Positions 44,260-53,516 of a stretch of DNA of 64,000 bases are shown here, piece after piece. Source of the stretch: Methanosaeta sp. PtaU1.Bin112 (GTDB taxonomy: Archaea > Halobacteriota > Methanosarcinia > Methanotrichales > Methanotrichaceae); NCBI GenBank assembly GCA_002067705.1, contig MVRL01000146.1, positions 29,893-93,892 of the forward strand. Reading direction: 5' to 3'. The position numbers and the translations under genes were made by a program. How positions within the stretch are numbered: the stretch's first letter is position 1; every line of letters starts with the position of its first letter. The notes beneath the pieces were generated by a model. That model did not search any database. It saw only the letters and a list, made by a program, of their open reading frames with translations, and was not told the DNA's origin.

Positions 44260-44664
44260 CTAAGCCACCTGCTTTCCCGCCGCCGGTCCCCACATGGCGT
44301 TGTAGATCTCGGTTATCTTGACAATGGCGCAGCTCTTGGCAGGCAGCTTGTTGTTGACGCCGTGCACCCAGGCCCTCATGGCCTCAAAGTCTGGACCATC
44401 CTTGGTAACTGTTACGTTGCCCTTGATCTGGAAGGACTTCTTGGTATCTCCACTGTAGCAGAGGATGGAGATCTTGGGGTTCTCGGCCAGGTTCTGGGCG
44501 GTCTTGTAGAAGAAGTTGTCCGCGAGCATAATCGTTTCGTCATCTATGATCTTCATGAGGCCCACAAAGACCACATTGGGCACGCCCGACTTGCTGGCGG
44601 TGGCAATGGGTATAGGCTTCTGCTTTTCCAGGGTCTCTCTAACTTCTGCTGGCATCTTTACCAT
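44260..44664 (-). CDS. Pyridoxamine-5'-phosphate-oxidase-like flavin-binding protein
   Basis: 134 residues. The FMN split-barrel is shown by PIPIATASKSGVPNVVFVGLMKIIDDETIMLADNFFYKTAQNLAENPKISIL near 15-70, the standard PNPOx-like opening. It lacks a second domain. Such proteins bind FMN, F420 or haem and act as small reductases; the cofactor here is not shown. Common in methanogens. Confidence 0.72.
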   Translation of the reverse strand: MVKMPAEVRETLEKQKPIPIATASKSGVPNVVFVGLMKIIDDETIMLADNFFYKTAQNLAENPKISILCYSGDTKKSFQIKGNVTVTKDGPDFEAMRAWVHGVNNKLPAKSCAIVKITEIYNAMWGPAAGKQVA

Positions 44665-44778
44665 TAAATCACCTGATTAGCGCATGGGGTGCAATTTATT
44701 TAGCTCTGTCGTTCTTTCCTCAGGTCTCAGAAATTTCTCAGCAAGGATGAAATCCTGAGAGCGCACTCTATCGATCCT

Positions 44779-45369
44779 ATGGCGAAAAAAGCAAAGGATT
44801 GTGCAGTTCAGTCTGAGCCCGAGGCAGTCTATCAGCTGAAAGTGACCCTGGATGGAATCAGGCCGCTCATCTGGAGGAGAATTCAGGTTCGTGGGAACAT
44901 AACACTCTTCAAGCTCCACAAGATTCTGCAAGTGGTTATGGGCTGGCAAAACTATCATCTGCACCAGTTCCTGATAAATGGCGAGTGCTACAGCGTCATA
45001 TCTGTTGAAGCAGATATGCTGGGCGACGATTTCAAGGATGAGAAGAGGTTCAAGCTGAGCAGAGTCGTCCCTCTTGAAAAGATAAAGTTCACCTATGAGT
45101 ACGACTTTGGAGATGGCTGGGATCACACGATCCAGGTAGAGAAGATCTCGCGGCCTGCGGAAGAGCTGAAAGCGCCGGTCTGCATTGATGGCAAGCGCTC
45201 TGCCCCACCTGAGGACTGCGGTGGAAAGGGCGGATACCATGATGTTCTGAAGGCCCTGAGGGACCCGAGCCGACCGAAGAATGCAGATTTGCTGGAGTGG
45301 CTCGGCAAATATGATCCCGAGCATTTTGATGCGAATATGGTGAATCAGAAGCTGGCAAAGATCAGGTGA
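44779..45369 (+). CDS. pRiA4b ORF-3-family protein
   Basis: 196 residues. Family phrases of PF07929 are clear: YQLKVTLDGIRPLIWRRIQVRGNITLFKLHKILQVVMGWQNYHLHQFLINGECYS, and EYDFGDGWDHTIQVEKI near 110. The fold is a small alpha/beta domain found in plasmids and chromosomes; its function is not known to me. Divergent from the flavin-protein gene. Confidence 0.75.
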   Translation: MAKKAKDCAVQSEPEAVYQLKVTLDGIRPLIWRRIQVRGNITLFKLHKILQVVMGWQNYHLHQFLINGECYSVISVEADMLGDDFKDEKRFKLSRVVPLEKIKFTYEYDFGDGWDHTIQVEKISRPAEELKAPVCIDGKRSAPPEDCGGKGGYHDVLKALRDPSRPKNADLLEWLGKYDPEHFDANMVNQKLAKIR

Positions 45370-45673
45370 AAAAAAGGGAACATGAGAAAGAAGGCTTACG
45401 AGATTCATGGAAAGACCAAAAAGAAGCAAATACTGCGACCTTATCATGGGCCTAACTGCGAACCTCGTCATTTTTCTGCGGATAGTAGTATCAGTAGTAT
45501 CTGCTGCCCGACCTCTAACAGAGAAGTGAACGGTAAATTCTGGGGGGGGGTGAAGGTAGCAATGGCGCATAAGACGAAAACATGCGAAACATCCATCCCC
45601 ATTCCTGAACTATCCAGGAATTTCTCTTGAAAAAGGATCACATTATATAGATTGTTGATCTCGCTCAAATAGA
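45370..45673. other. Gap without a supported gene
   Basis: About 300 bases. A frame of 82 codons at 45382-45630 has an uneven, protein-unlike composition and includes a run of nine G (45542-45550). A TATA-like CATTATATAG at 45641-45650 belongs to the next gene, whose transcript would be almost leaderless. Confidence 0.45.
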
Positions 45674-46403
45674 ATGCCTTTAAGCCAGAACGACATCCGA
45701 GCGCTCGTCCTCATCATCGGCTCCAAAGAGCCGGTAAATCCCCGCACTCTCCAGGTGCAGCTGGATCTTCGCAGGGAGACCGTCTCCAGGCTAATAACTC
45801 ACCTGGTGGAAAATGGGCTGGAAGAGCGAAGAGGGCGCGAGGTCGTCTTGGCCGGCACACCCCCGGCAGAGGCCTTTAAGAAACTCTACTTCAGCCACCG
45901 GGCTTCCCCTCTGCATAAGATCCTCTCGCTCAGGCGAATGGAGCTGCTAGTCAGGCTGGACCGGACACCAAAGAGCCTGGAAGACCTGGCAGGGGAGACA
46001 GGCATTCCCGATGATACCCTGTATGGTTATCTGAAGGGCTTTCTCTGGGTGGGCATCGTCAGCCGGTCGAGGATTGGCAAAGCCTATCTCTTCGCCTTCA
46101 ATTACATCCTCTGGCCAGAACTCAAAGAGTTCGTGACCTCACTTCAGGAATACCAGGTCCTGCGCCTCGTTCCCCGTGAAGCCCTGCTCATCAAGAGCTA
46201 CAGTACAAGCGTTCTCTTCAAAAGCCTGCGACAGCAGGCTTTTTTGCGTGCTGTTCTATCTCAAGAACAGGGACAAATTAGAGGCGATCGATCATCCTAT
46301 GATGACGGATTTGAAAGCAGTGCTGCAGGGCGAGAGGATCAGAGGCTATCCGACCCAGGAAGATATCGAGGATAGGATAGATCTCTGTGATATCAGACTC
46401 TGA
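45674..46403 (+). pseudogene. Winged-helix regulator (probable antitoxin-like partner), interrupted by a frameshift
   Basis: Reading frame one gives 233 residues with a winged-helix at the N-terminus (NPRTLQVQLDLRRETVSRLITHLVENGLEERRG) and a second HTH near 110. From about 46240 it turns to meaningless sequence. Removing one T from the T6 run at 46240-46245 joins it to a second frame that ends at 46403 with a well-formed tail (VLFYLKNRDKLEAIDHP...TQEDIEDRIDLCDIRL), about 242 residues in total. The T6 is the 3' arm of a perfect hairpin. The last 17 bases overlap the nucleotidyltransferase gene, as expected of a two-gene operon. It is either a real mutation, a sequencing error, or slippage-regulated. 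Confidence 0.7.
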
Positions 46404-47043
46404 CAGGATCTCCAGGCGAGAGGAGATCAACGAGCTGTTCGAGCAGCTCGGCCAGCTTCTGAAAGAGAAGGTCGAGATCCTGCTCATCGGCGGAGCTGTG
46501 ATGCTGGAGATGGGGCTCAAGGATGCCACCAAGGATATCGATGTTGTCTGCCGGAGCGGTGTGGACAAGGATAAGCTGCTTGCTGTCGCCAAGGCCCTGG
46601 GCTTTGAGATCGTCGGCCCGGAGAAAAGGCATAAGCGGCTGGGCGCAAAGCCTCTGGCTGTGAAGGGCGGCCGCATTCTGGACCTCTTCGCCCAACGGAT
46701 CTCCTACGACTTTGACCTCTCCGAGGCTATGTGGCAGAGGGCTAAACGAATCAGATCCTTCGGCTGCCTGGTGATCAGAGATGCCTCCCTGGAGGACATC
46801 TACATCATGAAGCTGATCGCCAACCGACCGGGAGACGCTTCGGATTGCTCCAGTCTTGTCATTGCAGGCCTGGACTATAATGCAATCTATCGAAAGAGAG
46901 AGGCGCAGTACCGCAAGGGTGGCGAGACGAAAGAAAAGGTCTGGATCAACTACATTGAGGAAGGCATAGCCCGACTGCTGGATAGCAATCTGACTATTCC
47001 CATAGGCGACAAGATATCCCTTTTTGGCAGCGGAGTACCATGA
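46387..47043 (+). CDS. Nucleotidyltransferase (AbiEii/DUF6036-like)
   Basis: 218 residues from GTG at 46387. The nucleotidyltransferase core is ILLIGGAVMLEMGLKDATKDIDVV near 32-55: Gly-Gly near 35 and the Asp-Ile-Asp of the metal site near 52. LEDIYIMKLIANRPGDASD near 138 is the second half typical of AbiEii-type proteins. These transfer a nucleotide to RNA or tRNA and commonly act as toxins with a winged-helix partner, which fits the interrupted gene just upstream. The toxin role is inferred from context. Confidence 0.7.
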   Translation: MISDSDRISRREEINELFEQLGQLLKEKVEILLIGGAVMLEMGLKDATKDIDVVCRSGVDKDKLLAVAKALGFEIVGPEKRHKRLGAKPLAVKGGRILDLFAQRISYDFDLSEAMWQRAKRIRSFGCLVIRDASLEDIYIMKLIANRPGDASDCSSLVIAGLDYNAIYRKREAQYRKGGETKEKVWINYIEEGIARLLDSNLTIPIGDKISLFGSGVP

Positions 47044-47111
47044 AAAAAAGGTAAAATGCGAGGGCGATTTTAGGAGATGACATTGATGGACAAGGAGGAG
47101 CGGCAAGACCC

Positions 47112-47333
47112 ATGACCGAACAAAATCGCAAGTACGTTCTGAAAGAGATCGGCAGGCTCCTCTCCGAGATCTGGCGAGTGAAGGGACTGGCTGAGCAGGA
47201 ATACGGGCCGCAGCACCCCATCACCAGGAAGCTCGCCGGGATGCATGAGGATACGCAAGCGCTGCTGCAAGAGAAAACCATGAAGAAGCGAGCTACAGAG
47301 CGCCCAGTCTCGCCAAAGAGGGAAATGCGATAA
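47112..47333 (+). CDS. Small protein of unknown function
   Basis: 73 residues, mostly helical and charged; a GGAGG site lies about 18 bases before ATG 47112. It follows the nucleotidyltransferase gene by about 70 bases. Its 3' end overlaps by about 40 bases with a minus-strand small membrane-protein gene. No motif recognised. Confidence 0.4.
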   Translation: MTEQNRKYVLKEIGRLLSEIWRVKGLAEQEYGPQHPITRKLAGMHEDTQALLQEKTMKKRATERPVSPKREMR

Positions 47334-47475
47334 TTCCGAGGTGCATGAGCACCGCCAGGATCGCAAGAATGAGGACAAGCCCAAAAATCAGGATCTTGTT
47401 GGTCATCCGGCTCATTTCCCAGACCATCTCCCGAATATCACTGCTCTCTTCCTCAGGAGTCATCTTTGCGTCCAC
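47293..47475 (-). CDS. Small single-helix membrane protein
   Basis: 60 residues from GTG 47475. An acidic N-terminus (PEEESSDIREMVWEMSRM) followed by one hydrophobic helix KILIFGLVLILAILAVLMHLGIIAF (about residues 27-51). It is the fourth gene, in order, after cfbC, cfbB and the TIGR04076-like gene on the same strand with short spacing, so it is likely co-transcribed. Function unknown. Confidence 0.42.
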   Translation of the reverse strand: MDAKMTPEEESSDIREMVWEMSRMTNKILIFGLVLILAILAVLMHLGIIAFPSLARLGAL

Positions 47476-47503
47476 CAGCGCCAGTAGGACCCTATATTGA
47501 GGG

Positions 47504-47713
47504 CTACCTCTTGAATCGTTCCAGCTTTATCGTCACAAGGTTATGAGCATCGGGGCATTTCAGTTCTATGGTATCGCCCCGCCACCAGGGCATTCTCCCA
47601 CCGAACTGGAAGGTCTGCAAGTTGGGAAAGATTTTGTGGTAGAAAAATCCACAAAGCCCAGCCGGATTATGAATGTTGAAGCAGTCTCTGACTAGTCTCT
47701 CCTCCTTCTGCAA
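47504..47713 (-). CDS. TIGR04076-like small protein, possibly shortened
   Basis: 69 residues from a tentative TTG 47713. The sequence AGLCGFFYHKIFPNLQTFQFGGRMPWWRGD...ELKCPDAHNLVTIKLER matches the C-terminal two-thirds of TIGR04076 proteins (about 90 residues), including the GGxxPWxxxxD and CPD phrases. The N-terminal strand is missing or lies in the overlap with cfbB, where the strong GGAGGAG of this gene would sit. No ATG or GTG is available just after the site, so the start is unclear. Function unknown. Confidence 0.5.
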   Translation of the reverse strand: MQKEERLVRDCFNIHNPAGLCGFFYHKIFPNLQTFQFGGRMPWWRGDTIELKCPDAHNLVTIKLERFKR

Positions 47714-49089
47714 GCCCTGAGAAACTCCGCCGGAAATCCTCGGAAAGAAGCGCTGTGGATGTGGGCATAGCTGGCCAGCAAATTGCCCTCGCACACCCCG
47801 TCCCAGCCGTCTTTGATTCCCGTTCCCCTCTCCAGCTGGATGGCGTACTTTGTTCCTTCATCCATCAGCATCTCGGAGTGGTGAAACTCGTGTCCCATGA
47901 TGGCACTTCCCTTCGACCCTAGAGGGCAGTCCTGCGTTAGCGCGCCGTGTACGTAGCTGACGACCCGGGTGCTCCCCCGCCGCGACATTCCCGGCACCAG
48001 CCCGACCATCTCATGCTTTTCTCCATCCCACTCGATCTCCTGAGCCAGGTACATCAGGCCGCCACACTCCGCATAGATGGGAAGGTCCTTCTCATGCGCC
48101 TGCAAAAGCGACTGCCGCATGCCAGAATTCTCAGATAGCTCCCTGGCATACAGCTCCGGATAGCCGCCGCCGATATAGATCCCGTCCACGAAGGGAAGCG
48201 TCCTGTCATGCACCGGGCTGAAGGGCACAACCTCGGCCCCGGCCAGCTCTATCATCTCCAGGTTGTCCCGGTAATAGAAATTAAAAGCCTCATCCTGAGC
48301 GACACCGATTCGGAGCCCCTGGCCCAGGGAATTTTCCCGGTAGAGGTCAGGCTCGACCTCAGGCATAGGCTGCGCCTCTTTGGCGATCTCCAGAATGCGG
48401 TCCAGGTCCAGGCCCTCCTCGACGATCCTGCGGATCTTGTCCACCCGCTCCGCGAAACCCTCGTGCCGGGTCTTGCCCTCCAGAACCGGCACCAAACCCA
48501 GGTGACGCATGGCCAGGTGCATATCCTCATTTCGTCGAATGACGCCCACTACCTCCACTCCCGCGTAGCGCTCAATCTCCTTGATCGCCTTCTGGGCGTG
48601 CCTCTCCGACCCGACCTTATTGAGAATGACTCCCTGAAACTGCACATCCCTGTCAAAGTCCATGTAACCTTTAACCAGGGCAGCGCAGCTTCGCGTGATG
48701 CTTCTGGCATCGACCACGAATATCACCGGAGTGCGCAGAAGCTTGGCAATCTGCGCAGTGCTTCCCAAGTCTCCATCGTACCCCTCGTAAAGGCCCCGTA
48801 CCCCCTCGATCACCGCGATGTCTGCGCCCTCTGCGGCGTGAGCATAGATCTCTTCGACGGCCGCCCGGGTCATCAGATAACCGTCCATATTGCGACAGCT
48901 TCTGCCGGTGATCCAGGTGTGGTAGCTGGGATCGATGTAGTCCATGGCCACCTTGAAGGGCTGAACCTTCAGCCCACGGCCTCGCAGGGCGGATAGCAGG
49001 CCGGCAACAATGGTGGTCTTGCCGCTGGAACTCCGGTCACCAGCTATGAGTATGCGCGGGCAGTTCGCTTGCATTTTATTATCACTCAC
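47692..49089 (-). CDS. cfbB: Ni-sirohydrochlorin a,c-diamide synthase (CfbB; CbiA family)
   Basis: 465 residues. N-terminal P-loop [10 protein letters not shown] near 17-26 with the DAYIGPSYH-like [16 protein letters not shown] near 48; C-terminal glutamine amidotransferase domain with [14 protein letters not shown] (Cys near 342) and FHHSEM near 408. It amidates two carboxyl groups of (Ni-)sirohydrochlorin. The neighbour cfbC is the reason to choose CfbB over cobyrinate a,c-diamide synthase (CbiA); both are the same family. Start overlaps the cfbC stop by four bases (ATGA). Confidence 0.84.
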   Translation of the reverse strand: MSDNKMQANCPRILIAGDRSSSGKTTIVAGLLSALRGRGLKVQPFKVAMDYIDPSYHTWITGRSCRNMDGYLMTRAAVEEIYAHAAEGADIAVIEGVRGLYEGYDGDLGSTAQIAKLLRTPVIFVVDARSITRSCAALVKGYMDFDRDVQFQGVILNKVGSERHAQKAIKEIERYAGVEVVGVIRRNEDMHLAMRHLGLVPVLEGKTRHEGFAERVDKIRRIVEEGLDLDRILEIAKEAQPMPEVEPDLYRENSLGQGLRIGVAQDEAFNFYYRDNLEMIELAGAEVVPFSPVHDRTLPFVDGIYIGGGYPELYARELSENSGMRQSLLQAHEKDLPIYAECGGLMYLAQEIEWDGEKHEMVGLVPGMSRRGSTRVVSYVHGALTQDCPLGSKGSAIMGHEFHHSEMLMDEGTKYAIQLERGTGIKDGWDGVCEGNLLASYAHIHSASFRGFPAEFLRACRRRRD

Positions 49090-49886
49090 TCCAGGGAGAG
49101 CTCTCTGAGCCTCTCATCGCTCAGCGGCTGAGGCAGCTGCGGCTGTACTCCGGACATGATCTCCCTGGCCAGCGCCCGGTAGACATCTGCTATGCTCGAA
49201 TCCGGCGCGCCCTCAATCACAGTCACCGCTCTTCTTTCGCATTGCTGAACAATGGGATCTTTGGGGATGAACGCGACCAGCCGGCTGTTCAGCTCCTCGG
49301 CGAATCTCTCTGCAATCTCCTTCTCCCGTCCGGCGGCAGCCTCTCGCGAGTTACAGATCACTCCCGCCAGAGGGGTGTTCAGACGGCGCAGGCCTTTGCT
49401 GATATTGTTTGCAGCATAAAGGGGCATGTACTCGCCTGAGGAGATAATGTAGGCCTGACTTACCAAGCCCTTTCGGATGGGCGCGGAAAAACCGCCGCAA
49501 ACGATGTCCCCGGGCACATCATACAAGACGAGGTCCACGTTTTCCATAGCTTTTGAGACCTTGCGCAAAAAATCTATGGCAACGATAATACCCCGGCCGG
49601 CACAGCCAACTCCCGGTTCCGGGCCCCCCACCTCGATGCACAGGACGCCTTTGTATCCCTGAAAGAGGACATCCTTCTCTCGGATCTCCGCGCCTGCCAG
49701 GATGAGGTCCATCATGGTGGGAATCCTCTTGCCCACCAGTGTTATGCTCGAGTCGCTCTTGGGATCGCAACCCACCATCAGTACCCTGTGACCCTCTTCA
49801 GCACAGGCGGCGGCTACGTTTGAAGCTGTGCACGACTTGCCAATACCGCCTTTGCCGTATATCGCAACGTGTTTAATAGATGACAT
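49086..49886 (-). CDS. cfbC: Ni-sirohydrochlorin a,c-diamide reductive cyclase, ATPase subunit (NifH-like)
   Basis: 266 residues. NifH fold: Walker A GKGGIGKS (11-18), [10 protein letters not shown], the two cluster cysteines Cys95 (GVGCAGRG) and Cys130 (DIVCGGF), and the DVPGD switch near 123. This is the methanogen NifH group that feeds electrons to CfbD in closing the F430 ring; no nif genes are nearby. cfbD is not in the window. It opens the operon with cfbB; divergent from the S-layer gene. Confidence 0.87.
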   Translation of the reverse strand: MSSIKHVAIYGKGGIGKSCTASNVAAACAEEGHRVLMVGCDPKSDSSITLVGKRIPTMMDLILAGAEIREKDVLFQGYKGVLCIEVGGPEPGVGCAGRGIIVAIDFLRKVSKAMENVDLVLYDVPGDIVCGGFSAPIRKGLVSQAYIISSGEYMPLYAANNISKGLRRLNTPLAGVICNSREAAAGREKEIAERFAEELNSRLVAFIPKDPIVQQCERRAVTVIEGAPDSSIADVYRALAREIMSGVQPQLPQPLSDERLRELSLE

Positions 49887-49968
49887 CTAACTCCGCTGCC
49901 AAAGTACATCATCCATAGGATATACAGCTTATTATACGGCTTATCCAGGAACGATTCTTGAGAGGTAG

Positions 49969-52893
49969 ATGGAGATCAGAACAATCTTGCTCGTGGCCGC
50001 AGTAGCAGTGTTTTCTCTGCATTTCGTGCTGGTTTTGAATGCCTTTTCGCAGGAGCCGGTGGAAGCGGCCTTTGTGCGTGGTCATCTTAGCGATATCAGC
50101 AACGTCTGGCGGGCGAATGACTTCGGTTGGTTCTTCTATGACCTTGACAAGGATCTGGGAGGTGAGCAGCTGCGGATAGATCTCCAGGGGAGGACGGCAG
50201 AACAGGAACATATCGTTTATTCCTCAAAGACATGGCTTAATCAGTTCGAGTATGAACCATGGGGCAATTTCTATGCCGTGGCATTCCTGGGCACTCCGTA
50301 TTTTGCCGGCTATCCTTCAAGCTCTATAACCGACAGGATCAGCTCATTGAATCGGGGAGAGCTGAGGGAGGTGCTGATGGACGAAGACAGCACTCAGACT
50401 CTGACCCGCGAGAGGGCTATTTCTCTCCAGCAGGGATATGTCCTGGGCGCCGCTGAGATCTCTGAAACCAAGGGCTCGGTCAACTTTGTTTTAATAAAAA
50501 ATGGAAAGCCCGTCTATGCTTCCGTTGTGAGCATCGGCGAAAATTTCGTATATAAGGTAAATGATCTGCCCGTGATCCTGGTTCACCTGGTCAATGCCAT
50601 GAGCGGAGCAAACGGAGAAGGATTTGCCGAGGTAGACGGCATCTTTCAAATCAGCGATGAGGCCAATATCAGGCTCTTTGAAGGCGGTCAGCTCGTCAAT
50701 ATGAAGCTAACCGATATCTGTGAGGATGGCATTGAGATGGTAAATAGTGCATCAATTTCATTCATTCGAGACTCTGAGATACCTCTGACTCCTAACCTGA
50801 AATTGATAGTTCTCGATCAACCCATTCTTCTCTATTATCCCGTTGGTGCGTTCTTCGATTACGGCGTTCATGAGATTCGCGGGCCGGTATACAGCGCCGC
50901 CTCGTCCATTCCCGTCAGCATGGGTGACTACAACTCTTCCGTCGTTGCCAGATACAACTCCCTCAATTACAGCGGATTTTACTTCGATCAAAAACAATCT
51001 CTGGGTGCAGAAACCCTTGCTTTTTTTAAAACATCAGGCAGAACTATAGAGCCAGCCAGGACCCCAATCGTCTATCAGGAAAACAAGACCGTGGTGCAGA
51101 GCGGATTTCAGTATACTACTATGGTCCAGGCTAAGGAATTTGAATATAAGCCCTGGGGCTACTATTTTATCATAAGCTTCCTCGGTGCACCCTGGTTTGC
51201 AGGATATGATTCCAGCCTCATGGGCAGGACGCCTTCCTTTAGCCTTCTGGAAAATGAGGACCTGGGCAGGGTTCTAATAGACGTGGAGCGGCAGGGCGGC
51301 GTCCTTGCGGGCAATTATTCCCTGGAGGATGGCTACGAGATGCGTATCATGGATGTCGGCAATGACAGCCTCTTCCTGCAGCTTCGAAAAGAAGGAACTC
51401 TGGTTGACAGTTCCGTGGTAAAATCCAATACAACATATATCTACAAGAAAGATCTGGATCGAATCAACGATATGCCAATCATAATGATGCATTTCGGAAA
51501 CATCTTCAACAACGGCACTTACAGCTTTGCAGTACTGGATGGGATATTTCAGATATCAGATCGGTATGTCTTCCCGATCGATCCAGGAACCGGTTTTGGA
51601 GAAATGGAGATCGTCAGCGTTCAGCCCGACAAGATGATCCTGGTCAATCCGGACGGCATCAACCTCAATAAAGACTCAAATGTCAACATAGGGCCGGGCA
51701 TGGATATTCGGGTTGCGGACAATGATACTCTGCGATATTATCTGCATACCTCAACTTATGTCGTACCTTCGCCGCAGCCGCCTCAGGTCAATGCTCAGGA
51801 GAATGTACCATCCTCTGCATCGGAGAATTTCAGCATCCTGGTCAATGCGGCAGAGATCCGCCAGGTTACGGTCAGCATCCTCGATTCAGGCAACAAGAGT
51901 GTCTTCACCGGAGATATAACCGGTCTTGGCAGAGGTTCGGGGGACTTATGGCTCTTTGGATGGAGATGGAATGCGATGACTATGATTCTCAGCGATGATA
52001 GTAGCCCCGTCCTGAATGCCAGCGGCAGCGCCGTGCCATCTCTGCTCTACCTGAATAAGACTTCAGCCCCCCGGCAGGTAGGAGTAAAGTTCGATTCCGA
52101 GGGACGAATCAGTGCCATAGCTGATAGCCTGTCTATTTATTATGTATCCCGTGACGATTACAAGCAGCTTAATCCTGCCATTGATTATGATGGCATGCTG
52201 GCCAATGACACAATTCGAAAAAATTATATCAAAATTGTTCCAGGGGAGAGCATTCTTCAGTTCATGGATATTGTCGATGGCAAGCTGGCTCTAAACAACA
52301 TCAACCACACCCTGCAGGGCAATATTGAGGCTTTAGAGCCGCATGCTATCGCCGTGGGGGCCAGTCCGGGCCGGTACGAGCTGCGCATGAGGATAGAAAA
52401 TGCAGTCAATGCTATTCAGACATTCGGGCAATTCTTCAATGTTACTCCTGGCGAGACGGGTGACGTCTTCCTGGGAAATACAAAGTCATTTGCCGGAGGT
52501 GAGGCTGCAGTTGCCCTTCTCGCCCCGAAATCCAATGGCGAGAAGATCATAAACATCTCCTATGATTCTGCCAGGCTTAAGCCTATAAGAATCTCCGGAA
52601 AGTGCAATGCCACCTGGCAGGTGGATGAAAAGCAGGGGACCATTGGCGTTCTCCTCCCGGCAGCCTGCGCACAAGCCAACCTCACATTTGAGGTATCCGG
52701 CAAAGCTAGGGTGAATGATGCGATCAAGCTGAATGTGACCGGCATAAGCGGTTTTAGGCCAGAGAGGATCACCAATGGAGCCATAATCCTCGTCGCGGGC
52801 GACTACGGAGAAAAGAAAAGCCCTGCCTTGGGAATATTGGCTGGCCTTGTCGCCCTGGCAGGTGCGAGTGCCTGCGCCCGGCGCAGGAGATAA
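49969..52893 (+). CDS. S-layer protein with two tandem Methanosarcina-type S-layer domains
   Basis: 974 residues. Signal segment about residues 6-25. Two tandem S-layer-family domains (PF07752-like), each opening with RGHLSD.../EIRGPV and containing the FEYEPWGNFYAVAFLG-like phrase (repeat 1) and FEYKPWGYYFIISFLG (repeat 2), spaced about 320 residues. A less conserved beta part follows (620-930), then a hydrophobic C-terminal anchor and CARRRR. Many N-x-S/T sites. This is the family forming the Methanosarcina S-layer; whether it forms the main coat here (Methanothrix has a sheath) is not shown. Confidence 0.82.
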   Translation: MEIRTILLVAAVAVFSLHFVLVLNAFSQEPVEAAFVRGHLSDISNVWRANDFGWFFYDLDKDLGGEQLRIDLQGRTAEQEHIVYSSKTWLNQFEYEPWGNFYAVAFLGTPYFAGYPSSSITDRISSLNRGELREVLMDEDSTQTLTRERAISLQQGYVLGAAEISETKGSVNFVLIKNGKPVYASVVSIGENFVYKVNDLPVILVHLVNAMSGANGEGFAEVDGIFQISDEANIRLFEGGQLVNMKLTDICEDGIEMVNSASISFIRDSEIPLTPNLKLIVLDQPILLYYPVGAFFDYGVHEIRGPVYSAASSIPVSMGDYNSSVVARYNSLNYSGFYFDQKQSLGAETLAFFKTSGRTIEPARTPIVYQENKTVVQSGFQYTTMVQAKEFEYKPWGYYFIISFLGAPWFAGYDSSLMGRTPSFSLLENEDLGRVLIDVERQGGVLAGNYSLEDGYEMRIMDVGNDSLFLQLRKEGTLVDSSVVKSNTTYIYKKDLDRINDMPIIMMHFGNIFNNGTYSFAVLDGIFQISDRYVFPIDPGTGFGEMEIVSVQPDKMILVNPDGINLNKDSNVNIGPGMDIRVADNDTLRYYLHTSTYVVPSPQPPQVNAQENVPSSASENFSILVNAAEIRQVTVSILDSGNKSVFTGDITGLGRGSGDLWLFGWRWNAMTMILSDDSSPVLNASGSAVPSLLYLNKTSAPRQVGVKFDSEGRISAIADSLSIYYVSRDDYKQLNPAIDYDGMLANDTIRKNYIKIVPGESILQFMDIVDGKLALNNINHTLQGNIEALEPHAIAVGASPGRYELRMRIENAVNAIQTFGQFFNVTPGETGDVFLGNTKSFAGGEAAVALLAPKSNGEKIINISYDSARLKPIRISGKCNATWQVDEKQGTIGVLLPAACAQANLTFEVSGKARVNDAIKLNVTGISGFRPERITNGAIILVAGDYGEKKSPALGILAGLVALAGASACARRRR

Positions 52894-52928
52894 AGGCTCG
52901 TGGGCAAAAAAGATTTGCTTATCCCCAC

Positions 52929-53303
52929 CTAGTTGAGGTTGCGCTTGAGGTAGTATTTTTTGGAGCCCACAAGCAATACATGATAGTCTCCCGGTCTCGT
53001 TGACTCTAGCGATCCGTAGACGGAGACATGATCACCAACCGCGATATCCGGATCAATAAATCCAGGTGGATATTCATCCGGGTTCGCGGAGGTCATATAT
53101 ACCGAGATGTTCATCCCTGCCATATCTGCAGGTCCATCTGAAACATTATTTACAGAAACAATCCAACCCCATGCACCTACATCCTGAAAATGCTCAACTG
53201 CATACCCATCAAATCTTGTATCGTCTGCATTTGCACTATACAAAAGATATGAAAAAACCAATAATGAGACGAATAACAAAGAGGTCTTCACATTAGGTCC
53301 CAC
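52929..53303 (-). CDS. Exported OB-fold-like protein
   Basis: 124 residues. Signal segment about residues 8-26. The mature 97 residues form a likely small OB barrel with the phrase VGDHVSVYGSLESTRPGDYHVLLVGSKKYYL at the end, typical of the tail of short OB domains. Convergent with the S-layer gene. Function unknown. Confidence 0.5.
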   Translation of the reverse strand: MGPNVKTSLLFVSLLVFSYLLYSANADDTRFDGYAVEHFQDVGAWGWIVSVNNVSDGPADMAGMNISVYMTSANPDEYPPGFIDPDIAVGDHVSVYGSLESTRPGDYHVLLVGSKKYYLKRNLN

Positions 53304-53516
53304 GATTGTACCTTTTAAGTATTGGCATATAAAACCTATGATGTGCTTGGACCGATGCTGGATCGACCTCGTTTTGAGCCATTTCTTGTGGCAGCTATAT
53401 TCTCGGTCGTTTGATTCTGCGCATTTAGATATATTGACGGCTTCTCAGGAGGCTATGCTATCGCATTTGTCTCATTCTTTCTTGCCATTTCAGCAGTTGG
53501 TGTTGCCGCATTATTC

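Noticed and set aside
45382..45630. An 82-codon plus-strand frame including the G9 run
   Set aside because: Composition unlike protein, no ribosome site, no recognised motif.
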